Shown here: positions 49,278 to 58,425 of the stretch, in pieces | Layout: each line of letters begins with the position of its first letter | How positions within the stretch are numbered: position 1 is the stretch's first letter | Origin: Qipengyuania flavescens | GTDB lineage: Bacteria > Pseudomonadota > Alphaproteobacteria > Sphingomonadales > Sphingomonadaceae | NCBI RefSeq assembly: GCF_029688735.1 | Contig: NZ_JARULD010000002.1 | Span: 434,001 to 498,000 of the forward strand | Length of the DNA stretch: 64,000 bases | Direction: 5' to 3' | The notes under the pieces: model-generated | What the model saw: the letters and a program-made list of their open reading frames with translations, nothing else | Told to the model about the DNA's origin: nothing | Databases searched by the model: none | Position numbers and translations under genes: made by a program

Positions 49278-51497
49278 ATGGACCAAACCGCTTCAGCGGT
49301 GCCGCACGGTCGCCGTTTGCCTCTTTATAATCAGCCGCAGCATGCCGACGGCGATGAGCAGGACGGCAATCTTCTCGGCTTCGACCTTTCGGCGGTGCTT
49401 TTCGCATTGCGCCGTCACTGGCTCGCAATCGTGGCCTTTTTCGTGGTCGCTATCATTCTTGGTGTCATTGCCACCTTGCTGATGACCCCCGTTTACACAG
49501 CGACCTCACGGGTGCTGGTGGAACAGGAAGCGGACCAGATTATCGAAGGTTCGGATACGCAACCTTCGGTCGCGCCGCAGGATGCAGAGCGCTTTCTTCA
49601 AACGCAGGTGGATATCATCCAGAGCCGTGCGCTGGCCGAGAAGGTGATTCAGAACGAAGGTCTGAGCACTGATCCTTTGTATTTCGACGCGCTTGGCGGC
49701 GAATATCCGACAGAGGAGACGATGGAGGATAGCTACACGGGGCCCGAAGGCCTCGCCGACCTTCGCGAAGACGTCGCCATCGATCTGCTGCAGGAAAACA
49801 TGACCGCTACGCTGCCGATCGACAGCAGGATCGTCTCGATCAGCGTCGAAACGACCGATCAGGCGTTGAGCGCGCGCTTGAGCAATTCGATCGCCGAAAA
49901 CTATATTGCCGGCAATCTCGACCGTCGTTTCGACAGTTCGTCATATGCGCGCGAATTCCTCGCTCAGCAGCTCGAGGAAGCGCGCGAAAATCTCGCCGAG
50001 TCGGAGAGGGAACTGAACCAGTATTCGCGTGCAGCCGGGCTTATCCGGCTTAATAGCGAGAGCGGCGAAGGGCAGGGCGGCACGCTCTCCGTGACCAACG
50101 ATACACTGATATCGCTGAACAGCGCGGCGGGTTCGGCGCGTGCGGGACGTATTGCGGCCCAGGAATCCTGGCAGAACATCGCCAATCAACCGCTCATGTC
50201 CATCCCGCAGGTCCTCGAAAATCCTGCCATTCAAGGGCTGCTGCGCCAGAAGAGCGAAGCAGAAGCGCAGCTTGCGGAAGAGCGCGCACGCCATCTCGAT
50301 GGGCACCCGACCGTCATCGCCCTGTCGGCCCAGGTCGACAGGATCGACGAGCAAATCAATCAGGTGGGCCGATCGATCAAGGATTCCGTACGGACTCAAT
50401 ACCAATCTGCGATCGATCGGGAGCGAGCACTCACCGGCCAGGTCGAACAATTGCGTTCGGCTGCGCTCGATGAACAGGATCGCGGTGTCCAGTACAACGT
50501 GTTGAAGCGGGTCGCCGACACCAACCGTTCGCTGTACGACACCCTCTTGAGCCGGTTCAACGAGTTAAACGCGACCGCAGGTGCGACCTCGAACAATGTC
50601 TCGATCGTCGATCGCGCAGAGGTGCCGCGCAAGCCGACTTCACCCAGCCTACTGATCAACCTGATCTTGTCGCTTCTGGGCGGCGGTCTGTTCGCGGCCG
50701 GCTATGTCGCTCTGCGTGAGCACTTCGATGATGTCGTTCGTTCGCCGGAAGACGTGGAGCGCAAGCTGGGCATGCCGATGCTCGGGCTTATTCCGCGCGC
50801 GGAAGATGCGGACGAACTGGCAGAGGCTCGGGACGATCCGAAATCTTCGATCAACGAAGCCTATCAGTCGCTTGTTACGAACCTGTTCTATGCGACGTCG
50901 ACCGGTCTTCCGGATGTGTTGATGGTCACGTCTGCACAGGCGTCGGAAGGCAAGACGACCACTTCGAATGCGATCGCCCGCTCGATTGCGCGGCTCGGGA
51001 AATCGGTCGTGTTGGTCGATGGCGACTTGCGCCGACCGACTCTGCACAAGGCTATCGGAAAGCCTGATCAATCGGGGTTGACCGAGGTGCTCGGAGGCCA
51101 CAAAACCGTCGATGAGGTGTTGCTGCCGTCCGAGGTGGAACATCTCCACTACATGACGGCGATGCCGATCCCGCCGGATCCCTCCTTGCTTCTTGGTAGC
51201 CCGAGGCTTGAGGGCGTGTTGGACGAACTGCGATCGCGGTACGATGTCGTCATTGTCGACTGTCCTCCGGTCCTAGGCCTTTCAGATGCCGTGACATGGT
51301 CAGCGAAAGTGGATGGTGCCTTGTTGGTGGTCGACTCTTCCAGAGGCCAGCGTGGGTCCGTAAAGGCGAGCCATCGACGTCTTCAGCTGGTCGACGCACC
51401 GCTGCTGGGTGTAGTCCTGACCAAGTTCGACCCCGACGCGGCCGGTGGTTCCTATTCTTATTACGGTTACGGCTACTATGCGTATGGCGAGGACTAA
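49278..51497 (+). CDS. Polysaccharide co-polymerase / tyrosine autokinase (Wzc-like)
   Basis: 739 aa. Wzz-type periplasmic domain between membrane helices near 40-70 and 460-485. Walker A SAQASEGKTTTSN (about 550-562), Walker A' VLVDGDLRRPTL (about 578-589), Walker B VIVDCPPVLG. The C-terminus is a tyrosine cluster (GGSYSYYGYGYYAYG), the autophosphorylation site. Regulates chain length and export. The next gene overlaps its end. Confidence 0.94.
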   Translation: MDQTASAVPHGRRLPLYNQPQHADGDEQDGNLLGFDLSAVLFALRRHWLAIVAFFVVAIILGVIATLLMTPVYTATSRVLVEQEADQIIEGSDTQPSVAPQDAERFLQTQVDIIQSRALAEKVIQNEGLSTDPLYFDALGGEYPTEETMEDSYTGPEGLADLREDVAIDLLQENMTATLPIDSRIVSISVETTDQALSARLSNSIAENYIAGNLDRRFDSSSYAREFLAQQLEEARENLAESERELNQYSRAAGLIRLNSESGEGQGGTLSVTNDTLISLNSAAGSARAGRIAAQESWQNIANQPLMSIPQVLENPAIQGLLRQKSEAEAQLAEERARHLDGHPTVIALSAQVDRIDEQINQVGRSIKDSVRTQYQSAIDRERALTGQVEQLRSAALDEQDRGVQYNVLKRVADTNRSLYDTLLSRFNELNATAGATSNNVSIVDRAEVPRKPTSPSLLINLILSLLGGGLFAAGYVALREHFDDVVRSPEDVERKLGMPMLGLIPRAEDADELAEARDDPKSSINEAYQSLVTNLFYATSTGLPDVLMVTSAQASEGKTTTSNAIARSIARLGKSVVLVDGDLRRPTLHKAIGKPDQSGLTEVLGGHKTVDEVLLPSEVEHLHYMTAMPIPPDPSLLLGSPRLEGVLDELRSRYDVVIVDCPPVLGLSDAVTWSAKVDGALLVVDSSRGQRGSVKASHRRLQLVDAPLLGVVLTKFDPDAAGGSYSYYGYGYYAYGED

Positions 51498-52665
51498 CAC
51501 GCCCAAACGTCGCTCTTCGCGCAGCGTCGTCCAACGCATCGGAGTTTATGTCTTCGCCTTGGCGCTCGCTGTCGTCTGCGTAGGGGTCCAGCTCGATTAC
51601 GCGGTAGAAGACGATCCGGAACTAGCCCGACTTGTTTTCCCTCCCTTCAAGGGGCTGGCCTATGCCGTGGCGGCGGAAACGGCGCTCGCCAACGAGATGG
51701 GCGCGCCAGCCGTGCGGGCAAGCGAGGCATTGGCGCTGGAGCGGCCGACGGCGTCGGAAAGCTTTTCGCGACTGGCGAGAGCTTATGCTCTCGAAGGAGA
51801 CAGTTTGAAGGCCGAGCGGGCCATCTTCGCGTCCGCCGCGCGAGGCTGGCGGGATCCCCTCGCACAGCTCATTATACTTCAGGCCGGGCTTTCGGTGGAG
51901 GATTGGGACGTCGTTGCCCAGCGTCTGACCGCTTTGCGCAAGATGCGCCGCAATCACGATTTTTTTGACCAGCAATTGGTGCAGCTGGCCTCCTTCCCGC
52001 GCGGGCGGCAAGAACTTGCCGCGCAATTCGCAGCCGATCAGATGGGCTTGCGACAGTTTATGCGGGGCGGGCTGGCCCTTCTGCCGCCGGATCAATTCGC
52101 AGACATCATGGTGCGGAGTGCGGCGGCGACAGAGGAGGTCAATTGCGAAACCTTCAATCTGGCGACCGAGAGGTTGCTCAGGGCCGGACATCGCGAGAGT
52201 GCGATGCAGGTTTGGATAGACCAATGTCGTGACGGTGCCGTGGCAACCGGAAATAAGTTCCTTTTCGCGAGCCGAACAGCCGATAGCGACCCCTTCGCGT
52301 GGCGTTACCCGCGCGCATCAGGCCTGAGCAGCTTTGTAGCTACCGGGAGTAATGGACAGCCATCTTTGCAATTTGCAAATAACTCTCGTCTCAACAGAGT
52401 GATAGCAGAACGTTTCCTGGTTCTGGACCCAGGCACGTACACCCTCGCTATCACTGAATCGGCGGCCACGTCACGCCGTCCATCGCGCCGTTCGGAAGTT
52501 TCACCCGTTCTTCAGTGCCTGGGTGAAGAGAGTTCAGATGTCGCCACGGAATCGACTGGGGCAGATTGGACGCTGACCGTGCCGCCGCAAGGCTGCGAGG
52601 TGCAGATGCTCAGATTACTGGCGACGCCAGGGAGCGACACGATCCTCGCCGTCAGGGTCGATTGA
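51478..52665 (+). CDS. Hypothetical envelope protein with TPR-like helices
   Basis: 395 aa from the ATG at 51478 (ATG at 51484 also possible), overlapping the wzc-like gene. One N-terminal membrane helix (GVYVFALALAVVCVGVQLDY), then alpha-helical repeats like ALALERPTASESFSRLARAY, and a beta-rich C-terminus with several Cys. Not recognised. The position between Wzc and the priming transferase suggests a role in assembly or export, but this is inference. Confidence 0.75.
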   Translation: MRMARTNTPKRRSSRSVVQRIGVYVFALALAVVCVGVQLDYAVEDDPELARLVFPPFKGLAYAVAAETALANEMGAPAVRASEALALERPTASESFSRLARAYALEGDSLKAERAIFASAARGWRDPLAQLIILQAGLSVEDWDVVAQRLTALRKMRRNHDFFDQQLVQLASFPRGRQELAAQFAADQMGLRQFMRGGLALLPPDQFADIMVRSAAATEEVNCETFNLATERLLRAGHRESAMQVWIDQCRDGAVATGNKFLFASRTADSDPFAWRYPRASGLSSFVATGSNGQPSLQFANNSRLNRVIAERFLVLDPGTYTLAITESAATSRRPSRRSEVSPVLQCLGEESSDVATESTGADWTLTVPPQGCEVQMLRLLATPGSDTILAVRVD

Positions 52666-52819
52666 CGACATGAGCTCTGGCCGCAGTCTTCGAAAGGCCG
52701 AGCTATCTACGCTGGAAATCGATTTAGGATTGGCTTTTAAATCAAACGCTTGCCATGGGGACATAGCTGGGGCTGTATTCTGACCGCTAGGGCGGCAGTT
52801 GGTCCCGACGAGTAGGTAA

Positions 52820-54199
52820 ATGCTTCGACGTACAGAGAATCTCGAAATGCCGAGTGCGATCCCGGTTAGAGGGCTCGAGCAACGAAGGCTGCTATTCCAT
52901 TTGACGAATCTCGCCACCGATTTGGTCGGATGTGCGGCAAGTTTTTTTGTCGTCGGTTGGATATATTTCGATCAGGCCCGTGTCGAATTTATCTTGAACC
53001 ACGTGCTGATTTTCCTGACTTTATTTTCCGTTCTCGCCATCTACAGCGCGGCCTATTCGATCAAGGCATTAACCGATCTCGGCTATTCGGTCCGCTCGAT
53101 CTCGCTTGCGGCCGTTTCGTCTTCCGCTATACTGATTTTCATTACCTTCTATACGAAGGCGTCTGCCGATATCTCGCGCCTTTTGGTTACGGCCGGTACA
53201 CTGGTTGCGATTGCATACCTGATTGGTGCACGGTACGTTTCCCATCGTTGGATCATTCCACGATATCTCCCTGAAATAGACGGGGTCGTCATTATCTACG
53301 ACGGCGGCCCAGAGATCCAGTCGGACGGGACGGCCCTACTCGAACTCGATGCCGAGGATCTCGGCGTATCGCCGTACGATCCGATGTCGCTCGATCGGCT
53401 GGGATCTTCGATTTACGGAGCGGACCGGGTTATCGTCAGCTGTCCGGTGGAAAAGCGGAGCGAATGGGCGTCTATCCTCCGGGCTTCCGGGGTAGAAGGC
53501 GAAATCGTGTCGGGATCTCTCAGCGAGCTTAGACCAATCGGTCTGAGGCATGTCGGCAATCTGGTGTCGCTCGTCGTTTCGTCCCGACCGCTTGGTTTTC
53601 GGGCTCGTTTCACCAAGCGGGCGATGGATGTCGGCTTCGCCTCGGTCGGCCTCGTGTTACTCAGCCCGGTATTTTTGATCGTGGCTCTAGCCATCAAGCT
53701 CGAAGATGGAGGGCCGATCTTTTTCAAGCAGCGGCGAATGGGGCGGACGAACCGGTTCATCGATGTTCTGAAATTCCGCTCGATGTCGGTCGAGAAACTC
53801 GACAGCGATGGGAATAGGTCGGCATCCAAGGACGATGACCGGATCACCCGGGTGGGCCGTTTTATCCGCCGGACGAGCATCGATGAGCTCCCGCAGCTGA
53901 TCAATGTCTTGCGCGGCGACATGAGCCTTGTCGGGCCACGACCGCATGCGCTTGGTTCCACCGCCGGAAAACGACTGTTCTGGGAAATCGAGTCCGAATA
54001 CTGGCATCGACATTCGCTGCGGCCCGGCCTTACGGGCTTGGCGCAAATCCGTGGTTTGCGGGGTGCTACCGACGAAGAGCACCAATTGTCGTCCCGCCTC
54101 AACGCCGACCTGGAATATATCGCAAACTGGTCCGCGCTCGGCGATCTGTGGATCATCCTGATGACGGCAAAGGTGCTGGTTCACGATCGCGCTTTCTAG
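52820..54199 (+). CDS. Polyprenyl-phosphate sugar phosphotransferase (priming glycosyltransferase, WbaP-like)
   Basis: 459 aa. Four or five N-terminal helices, a soluble domain, then the bacterial sugar transferase domain: RAMDVGFASVGLVLLSPVFLI, FFKQRRMGRTNRFIDVLKFRSM, RRTSIDELPQLINVLRGDMSLVGPRPH. It starts the repeat unit by moving a sugar phosphate onto undecaprenyl phosphate. It has a 155-nt gap upstream that could hold a second promoter. Confidence 0.93.
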   Translation: MLRRTENLEMPSAIPVRGLEQRRLLFHLTNLATDLVGCAASFFVVGWIYFDQARVEFILNHVLIFLTLFSVLAIYSAAYSIKALTDLGYSVRSISLAAVSSSAILIFITFYTKASADISRLLVTAGTLVAIAYLIGARYVSHRWIIPRYLPEIDGVVIIYDGGPEIQSDGTALLELDAEDLGVSPYDPMSLDRLGSSIYGADRVIVSCPVEKRSEWASILRASGVEGEIVSGSLSELRPIGLRHVGNLVSLVVSSRPLGFRARFTKRAMDVGFASVGLVLLSPVFLIVALAIKLEDGGPIFFKQRRMGRTNRFIDVLKFRSMSVEKLDSDGNRSASKDDDRITRVGRFIRRTSIDELPQLINVLRGDMSLVGPRPHALGSTAGKRLFWEIESEYWHRHSLRPGLTGLAQIRGLRGATDEEHQLSSRLNADLEYIANWSALGDLWIILMTAKVLVHDRAF

Positions 54200-54279
54200 T
54201 AGGGCGGCGCCGACGAGGGCGATGCGTGCGAGCGCACAGGCGTGGCGCGCAGATTTCCGATGAAGATTTAAGGCTTACA

Positions 54280-55077
54280 ATGACGGACATCACAGCGATA
54301 GTCGCGGCGCACAACGATGCGGAGTTCATCTCCGATTGCTTGCGCAGCATCAAGGCTGCCGGTGCTGCAGAGATCATCGTTGTCGACGATGCATCGAGCG
54401 ACAACACCTTGGCGACGATCGAGGCCCTCTGCATTCCCGAAATTCGTGTCATTACACTGGCACAGAACAGTGGTCCTTCCGTAGCGCGCAATACCGGCCT
54501 AGAGAACGCCTCGAACGACCTGTGTGCAATGATCGATGCTGACGACGAGATTCCGCCGGATCGTCTGGACAGGTTGAAGGCGGTGATGCGCGAAACCGAT
54601 GCCACGGCGGTGGTCGACGATCTGCGGGCGTTCCATAACGACACCGGAGAGACGCTATGGCGCCGCCTGGATCGAGTGCCGATGGACGGCAGCAGGCGAG
54701 CGCTCACCGCCCTGGACATGATCCGATACGATTTGGGTAGCTTGAAACCCCTGTTGGATCGCAGCAAGCTTGGGCGGGCGGGACTGGAATATCCTGCCGC
54801 TATCCGTCGCGGCGAGGACTTTCTCTTTCTCTTGTCGATCCTGAAAGGCGGCGGGAAGATCGTCGCCACTACTGAAACCGCCTATTATCTGCGGCGCAGA
54901 ACCACGGGGCGCCTTACCTCGGACCGCCGTGCCCTCTATTCCGAACTGCTAAGGCATCAGATCCGATTTCAGCTATCGAACCGCCTGACCATCGCCGAAC
55001 ACTTGGCGCTTCTACGCCGACATCTTGGAAATTTCGCTGGTCTGGCAAAAAGCAGTCTCAAGGCTCAGCGAGCTTGA
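54280..55077 (+). CDS. Glycosyltransferase family 2 protein
   Basis: 265 aa from the ATG at 54280 (frame open upstream without coding character). GT-A signature: TAIVAAHNDAEFISDCLRSI, the acidic VVDDASSDNT, and DADDE metal-binding triad-like motif. The C-terminus is basic. Adds one sugar in the cytoplasm; which one is unknown. Confidence 0.9.
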   Translation: MTDITAIVAAHNDAEFISDCLRSIKAAGAAEIIVVDDASSDNTLATIEALCIPEIRVITLAQNSGPSVARNTGLENASNDLCAMIDADDEIPPDRLDRLKAVMRETDATAVVDDLRAFHNDTGETLWRRLDRVPMDGSRRALTALDMIRYDLGSLKPLLDRSKLGRAGLEYPAAIRRGEDFLFLLSILKGGGKIVATTETAYYLRRRTTGRLTSDRRALYSELLRHQIRFQLSNRLTIAEHLALLRRHLGNFAGLAKSSLKAQRA

Positions 55078-55203
55078 TCTCCGACACCGCGCAAGCATTC
55101 AAAGCCCGACCTGATCGGTCGGAAGAAGGAAATTCGGACAGAATATGACTAGCTCGGTTTTTGACCTCGACTGTAAGTCGATCGACATCGTGGAGAGCGC
55201 CAG

Positions 55204-56391
55204 GTGAAAATCTTTCTTGCTGGCCAACAGACCCTCGCCAATCGGGGATGCGAAGCACTCGTCGTATCGACCATGGCCATGGTAAGCGATGCCGAACCCG
55301 GTGTGCATTTTTACATTCCGTCCATGGATATGGACCGCGACCGGGAAGCGCTAAATCGTTACGATTTTACCAACTACACATTCGTACCCGCTCCGACGTT
55401 GCCAACCTCGATCCGCGTTTGGAACCGCGCGATGCGCTACTTCCCGTCGCTGGCGTCGAAATGGGTGCCAGATCGCATGGACTGGCACGAGGATGCGTGG
55501 CAGGCGCTCAGTGACAGTGATCGCGTCCTCCATATCGGTGGCGACAATTTCTCTTACGACTATTCCTATGCGGGGCTCGTCTCGAACACTGCGCAGATCG
55601 ATCAGATCGCCGAGCTCGGAAAACACCAGGAAATCTGGTGCGCGACGGTCGGACCTTTCTCGAGCTGCCGGCCGCTTGAGCGAAGGGTTGTCGAAAAGCT
55701 CAGGAAACTGCAAAGAATTTCGGTGCGCGAGCCGGAATCGCGAAAGTATCTCGAAGAGCAGGGTTTGGAAGCGACGCTGACGGGAGATCCTGCCTTCAGT
55801 CTACCGATTACTGCTCCGGGCGACCGGGAGGTTGCGAACGATGGTCCTAGCCTGGTCCTTAACGTCAGCCCGTATGTCTATAGGGACGCTGAAGCGGCGG
55901 TAGCCGACAAAGCATTGCTGGACTTCGTCGAGCGTCGGCTTGCCGAAGGTTATGCGATTCAGCTTCTGAGCCATGTGAATACCGGAACGAGTTCCGACAG
56001 TTCGGTCATGCGCAAGCTTTTCGCGCCTTACATAGCCGACGGGCGCGTCGAGTTTGTGTCAGAGGAGTACAGCGCGTCGCAATTCAAGGGCATCGTCGCT
56101 GTTGCCGATGTCGTAATGGCCGTGCGAACGCATGTGACTATCGCAGGTTTCTCCAGCGCCACGCCTACCGTTTCGATCGGCTATTCGGCCAAGGCTCCCC
56201 GCCTTAATCGGTTCCTGTTCGGGCATGACGACTACGTCATCGAAACGAGAGACTTGAACAGCGAGGCTCTTGAGAACACGTTCCAGGCGGTCTTGCGGGA
56301 CAAGCCACGCATAATCACAACGCTGGAGAGGAAGAGTGCAGGTTTGCGGGCCGATTTCAAAGCGTTGTGCGAAAGCATGATCGCGCAATAG
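55204..56391 (+). CDS. Polysaccharide pyruvyl transferase family protein
   Basis: 395 aa from a GTG at 55204. The N-terminal FLAGQQTLANRGCEALV and the PS_pyruv_trans blocks VLHIGGDNFSYDY, VGPFSSCRPLE, ISVREPESRKYLEEQG, LTGDPAFSLP and VVMAVRTHVTIAGF are characteristic. The family transfers pyruvate from phosphoenolpyruvate to sugars, giving acidic ketals on exopolysaccharides. Last gene of the locus on this strand. Confidence 0.88.
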   Translation: MKIFLAGQQTLANRGCEALVVSTMAMVSDAEPGVHFYIPSMDMDRDREALNRYDFTNYTFVPAPTLPTSIRVWNRAMRYFPSLASKWVPDRMDWHEDAWQALSDSDRVLHIGGDNFSYDYSYAGLVSNTAQIDQIAELGKHQEIWCATVGPFSSCRPLERRVVEKLRKLQRISVREPESRKYLEEQGLEATLTGDPAFSLPITAPGDREVANDGPSLVLNVSPYVYRDAEAAVADKALLDFVERRLAEGYAIQLLSHVNTGTSSDSSVMRKLFAPYIADGRVEFVSEEYSASQFKGIVAVADVVMAVRTHVTIAGFSSATPTVSIGYSAKAPRLNRFLFGHDDYVIETRDLNSEALENTFQAVLRDKPRIITTLERKSAGLRADFKALCESMIAQ

Positions 56392-56605
56392 ATATCTGCG
56401 CTATCAAGTCTCTTTGCGGTCTTCGATCTTTCGCCCGTCTCGCTGGTTTTGGGGACGCCAAAGCGGATCGAGCGCCATAATCACGCGTCGATCGTGCAAA
56501 TGATCTGGGAAATCCTATGGCTTACGGTGGCGCAACATCGCGCCGGCGAGCAAAATCACTGCCTGACCCACAGCAGCGGATGTTCTCGAAAAAATCAGCT
56601 ATCGA

Positions 56606-56680
56606 TGGTGGGCGTACCAAGGTTCGAACTTGGGACCCCTACGATGTCAACATAGTGCTCTACCACTGAGCTATACGCCC
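56606..56680 (-). tRNA. tRNA-Val (anticodon GAC)
   Basis: Read on the minus strand: acceptor GGGCGTA / TACGCCC, D-arm AGCTCAGTGGTAGAGC, anticodon stem-loop CTATGTTGACATCGTAG with GAC, T-arm CCAAGTTCGAACCTTGG, and an encoded CCA end. 75 nt, all arms pair. A T-run lies just after the 3' end. Confidence 0.95.
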
Positions 56681-56760
56681 ACTCATCGGGTGCCCGTCCT
56701 TGGGGCAGGGCGGCCGTTTAGCGAGGCTTAGAGCCCCGCGCAAGGCAAAAAATCCGGGCG

Positions 56761-57147
56761 TTAAAAGGCGCTAACCTGTTCTCCGAGAACGCGCTCGACC
56801 TCCATCACCAAATCACGCAGGTGAAAGGGTTTGGACAGCACTTTCGCTTGTGGCTGTTCGCGACTCGCCTTGAGAGTTACAGCGGCAAATCCCGTAATGA
56901 ACATCACCTTGGTCTTGGGGCTCGTTTCATTGCAATGTTGCGCAAGCTCGATCCCGTCCATCTCCGGCATGACGATGTCCGAAAGCAACAGATCGTAATC
57001 GCCAGCTTCCAGCAAGGGAATGGCCTTCGTACCACGATCGACGGCATCGACGGTGTAACCCGCATTAACCAGAGCACGCTCGAGATAAACGCGCATCGCA
57101 TCGTCATCTTCGGCTAGAAGGATCGTCGGGGAATTGGTCGGGCTCAT
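56761..57147 (-). CDS. cpdR: Single-domain response regulator CpdR
   Basis: 128 aa, one receiver domain: ILLAEDDDAMRVYLERAL, phosphoacceptor Asp in LLLSDIVMPEMDG, and the switch residues MFITGFAAVT and KVLSKPFHLRDL. The sequence and size match alphaproteobacterial CpdR, which when unphosphorylated directs ClpXP substrates such as CtrA. The likely upstream kinase CckA is encoded at 18570. Confidence 0.88.
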   Translation of the reverse strand: MSPTNSPTILLAEDDDAMRVYLERALVNAGYTVDAVDRGTKAIPLLEAGDYDLLLSDIVMPEMDGIELAQHCNETSPKTKVMFITGFAAVTLKASREQPQAKVLSKPFHLRDLVMEVERVLGEQVSAF

Positions 57148-57312
57148 TTCGGCCTGATACTCCGAAACCGTTTAAAAAACCATGTATCCTGAATTTTCCT
57201 AAGCCTCGTAAACACCAGCATCGCCAGATCGGATGGGATGGGGTCGTCAGCGCTCATTTCGCAAATAGCCCTTAAATTTTGCAATCCGGTTCGCCGTGTC
57301 TAAGTTGCATCG

Positions 57313-58227
57313 ATGCATCCAGGCGGCACCATTCCCGGTTTCGACAATGCGGCAGCCTTCACCCTCGAACGGGGTAGCGGCAGCGCTCCGCCGATTCTGC
57401 TGGCCGTGCCCCATGACGGCCGGACCTACCCTCCGTCCGTCATCAAAATGATGCGTTCCCCCTCCTTTACCTGCGTGCGGCTCGAGGATCGCCGGGTCGG
57501 GGACATTGCCGACTCGATAGCAGAGCAATTGAACGTAAGCCTTCTCAAGGCGCACGCGCCGAGAGCGATGATCGACCTCAACCGGTCCACAGATGACATA
57601 GATTGGGGAATGGTCGCTAATGCCCGCGGGACGGCTAAACGAAACGCTCGCGCGACCTACCGCTCCCGCCACGGCTTGGGACTGATACCGCGGCGGATCT
57701 CGGGAGTTGGCGAGATCTGGCGTCAGCCGGTCGACCAAACCGAAATCGACCGACGTATCGATGGCATTCATGGTCCTTACCATTCGGCGATCCAAGCCGA
57801 GTTGCAGAGGTTGCATGACGTTCATGGAATGGCGTTGCTGATCGATTTGCATTCGATGCCGCCGCTTAATCCTCTATCTACGGAAGAAGGCGCTCCGGAA
57901 TTCGTAATTGGCGATCGCTTCGGCGCCTCATGCGCAGCAGTACTGTCTGACGCAGCTATTGGTTTTCTTGCCGGCAAGGGGCGCCGCAGCGCACGCAATC
58001 GACCCTATGCCGGCGGGTATATCCTTGACCGACACGGACATCCGCGACGCGGAATACACGCTATGCAAGTGGAAATCTGTCGCAGTCTGTATCTCGATGC
58101 AGCCCTTGATCGCCCGACGCCCAAACTTCCTGCGATCGCGCGCCTGGTCGCTGGGCTGGTCGCTCTTCTCGGTGCCGAGCTCAAGCAGATCGTGCCGCCG
58201 GGGGAGTTTCTCCAGGCTGCGGAGTGA
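57313..58227 (+). CDS. N-formylglutamate amidohydrolase family protein
   Basis: 304 aa. N-formylglutamate amidohydrolase signature: ILLAVPHDGRTYPPSV (metal-binding His region), HAPRAMIDLNRSTDDIDWG, LIDLHSMPP and MQVEICRSLYLD. Family members hydrolyse N-formyl-glutamate or related amides in histidine degradation; no hut genes lie nearby, so the substrate is uncertain. Divergent from cpdR. Confidence 0.88.
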   Translation: MHPGGTIPGFDNAAAFTLERGSGSAPPILLAVPHDGRTYPPSVIKMMRSPSFTCVRLEDRRVGDIADSIAEQLNVSLLKAHAPRAMIDLNRSTDDIDWGMVANARGTAKRNARATYRSRHGLGLIPRRISGVGEIWRQPVDQTEIDRRIDGIHGPYHSAIQAELQRLHDVHGMALLIDLHSMPPLNPLSTEEGAPEFVIGDRFGASCAAVLSDAAIGFLAGKGRRSARNRPYAGGYILDRHGHPRRGIHAMQVEICRSLYLDAALDRPTPKLPAIARLVAGLVALLGAELKQIVPPGEFLQAAE

Positions 58228-58231
58228 CAGG

Positions 58232-58332
58232 AAAAAACCACCCCGCGTGAAGTGCACGGGGTGGCCAAGGTTCAGGGAGGAGGTGCACTCTCGTGCACCG
58301 ATCGGGCAGGCTATGAGGGGAACACTGCCCGA
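58232..58332 (-). ncRNA. Candidate small regulatory RNA with anti-Shine-Dalgarno motif
   Basis: Read on the minus strand: hairpin 1 (CGGGCAG...CTGCCCG, 58331-58303, 15-nt loop), hairpin 2 (GGTGCAC, GAGA loop, GTGCACC, 58299-58282), a linker giving CCTCCTCCC, and a terminator hairpin (CCACCCCG...CGGGGTGG, 58264-58238) with TTTTTT. A TTGAAA -35-like element at 58367-58362 and an AT-rich -10 region around 58344-58339, 17 nt apart, lie upstream. CCUCCUCCC between hairpins is typical of several alphaproteobacterial trans-acting sRNAs. No coding frame. Confidence 0.72.
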
Positions 58333-58425
58333 CGCGCTTAAAATGGGCATTCGAACGGCGCTTTCAAGATCGCGTCCGGACCAAAATTCAGGTCATCCGG
58401 CGCAGAATCGGCGCAGTTCGTCCGT

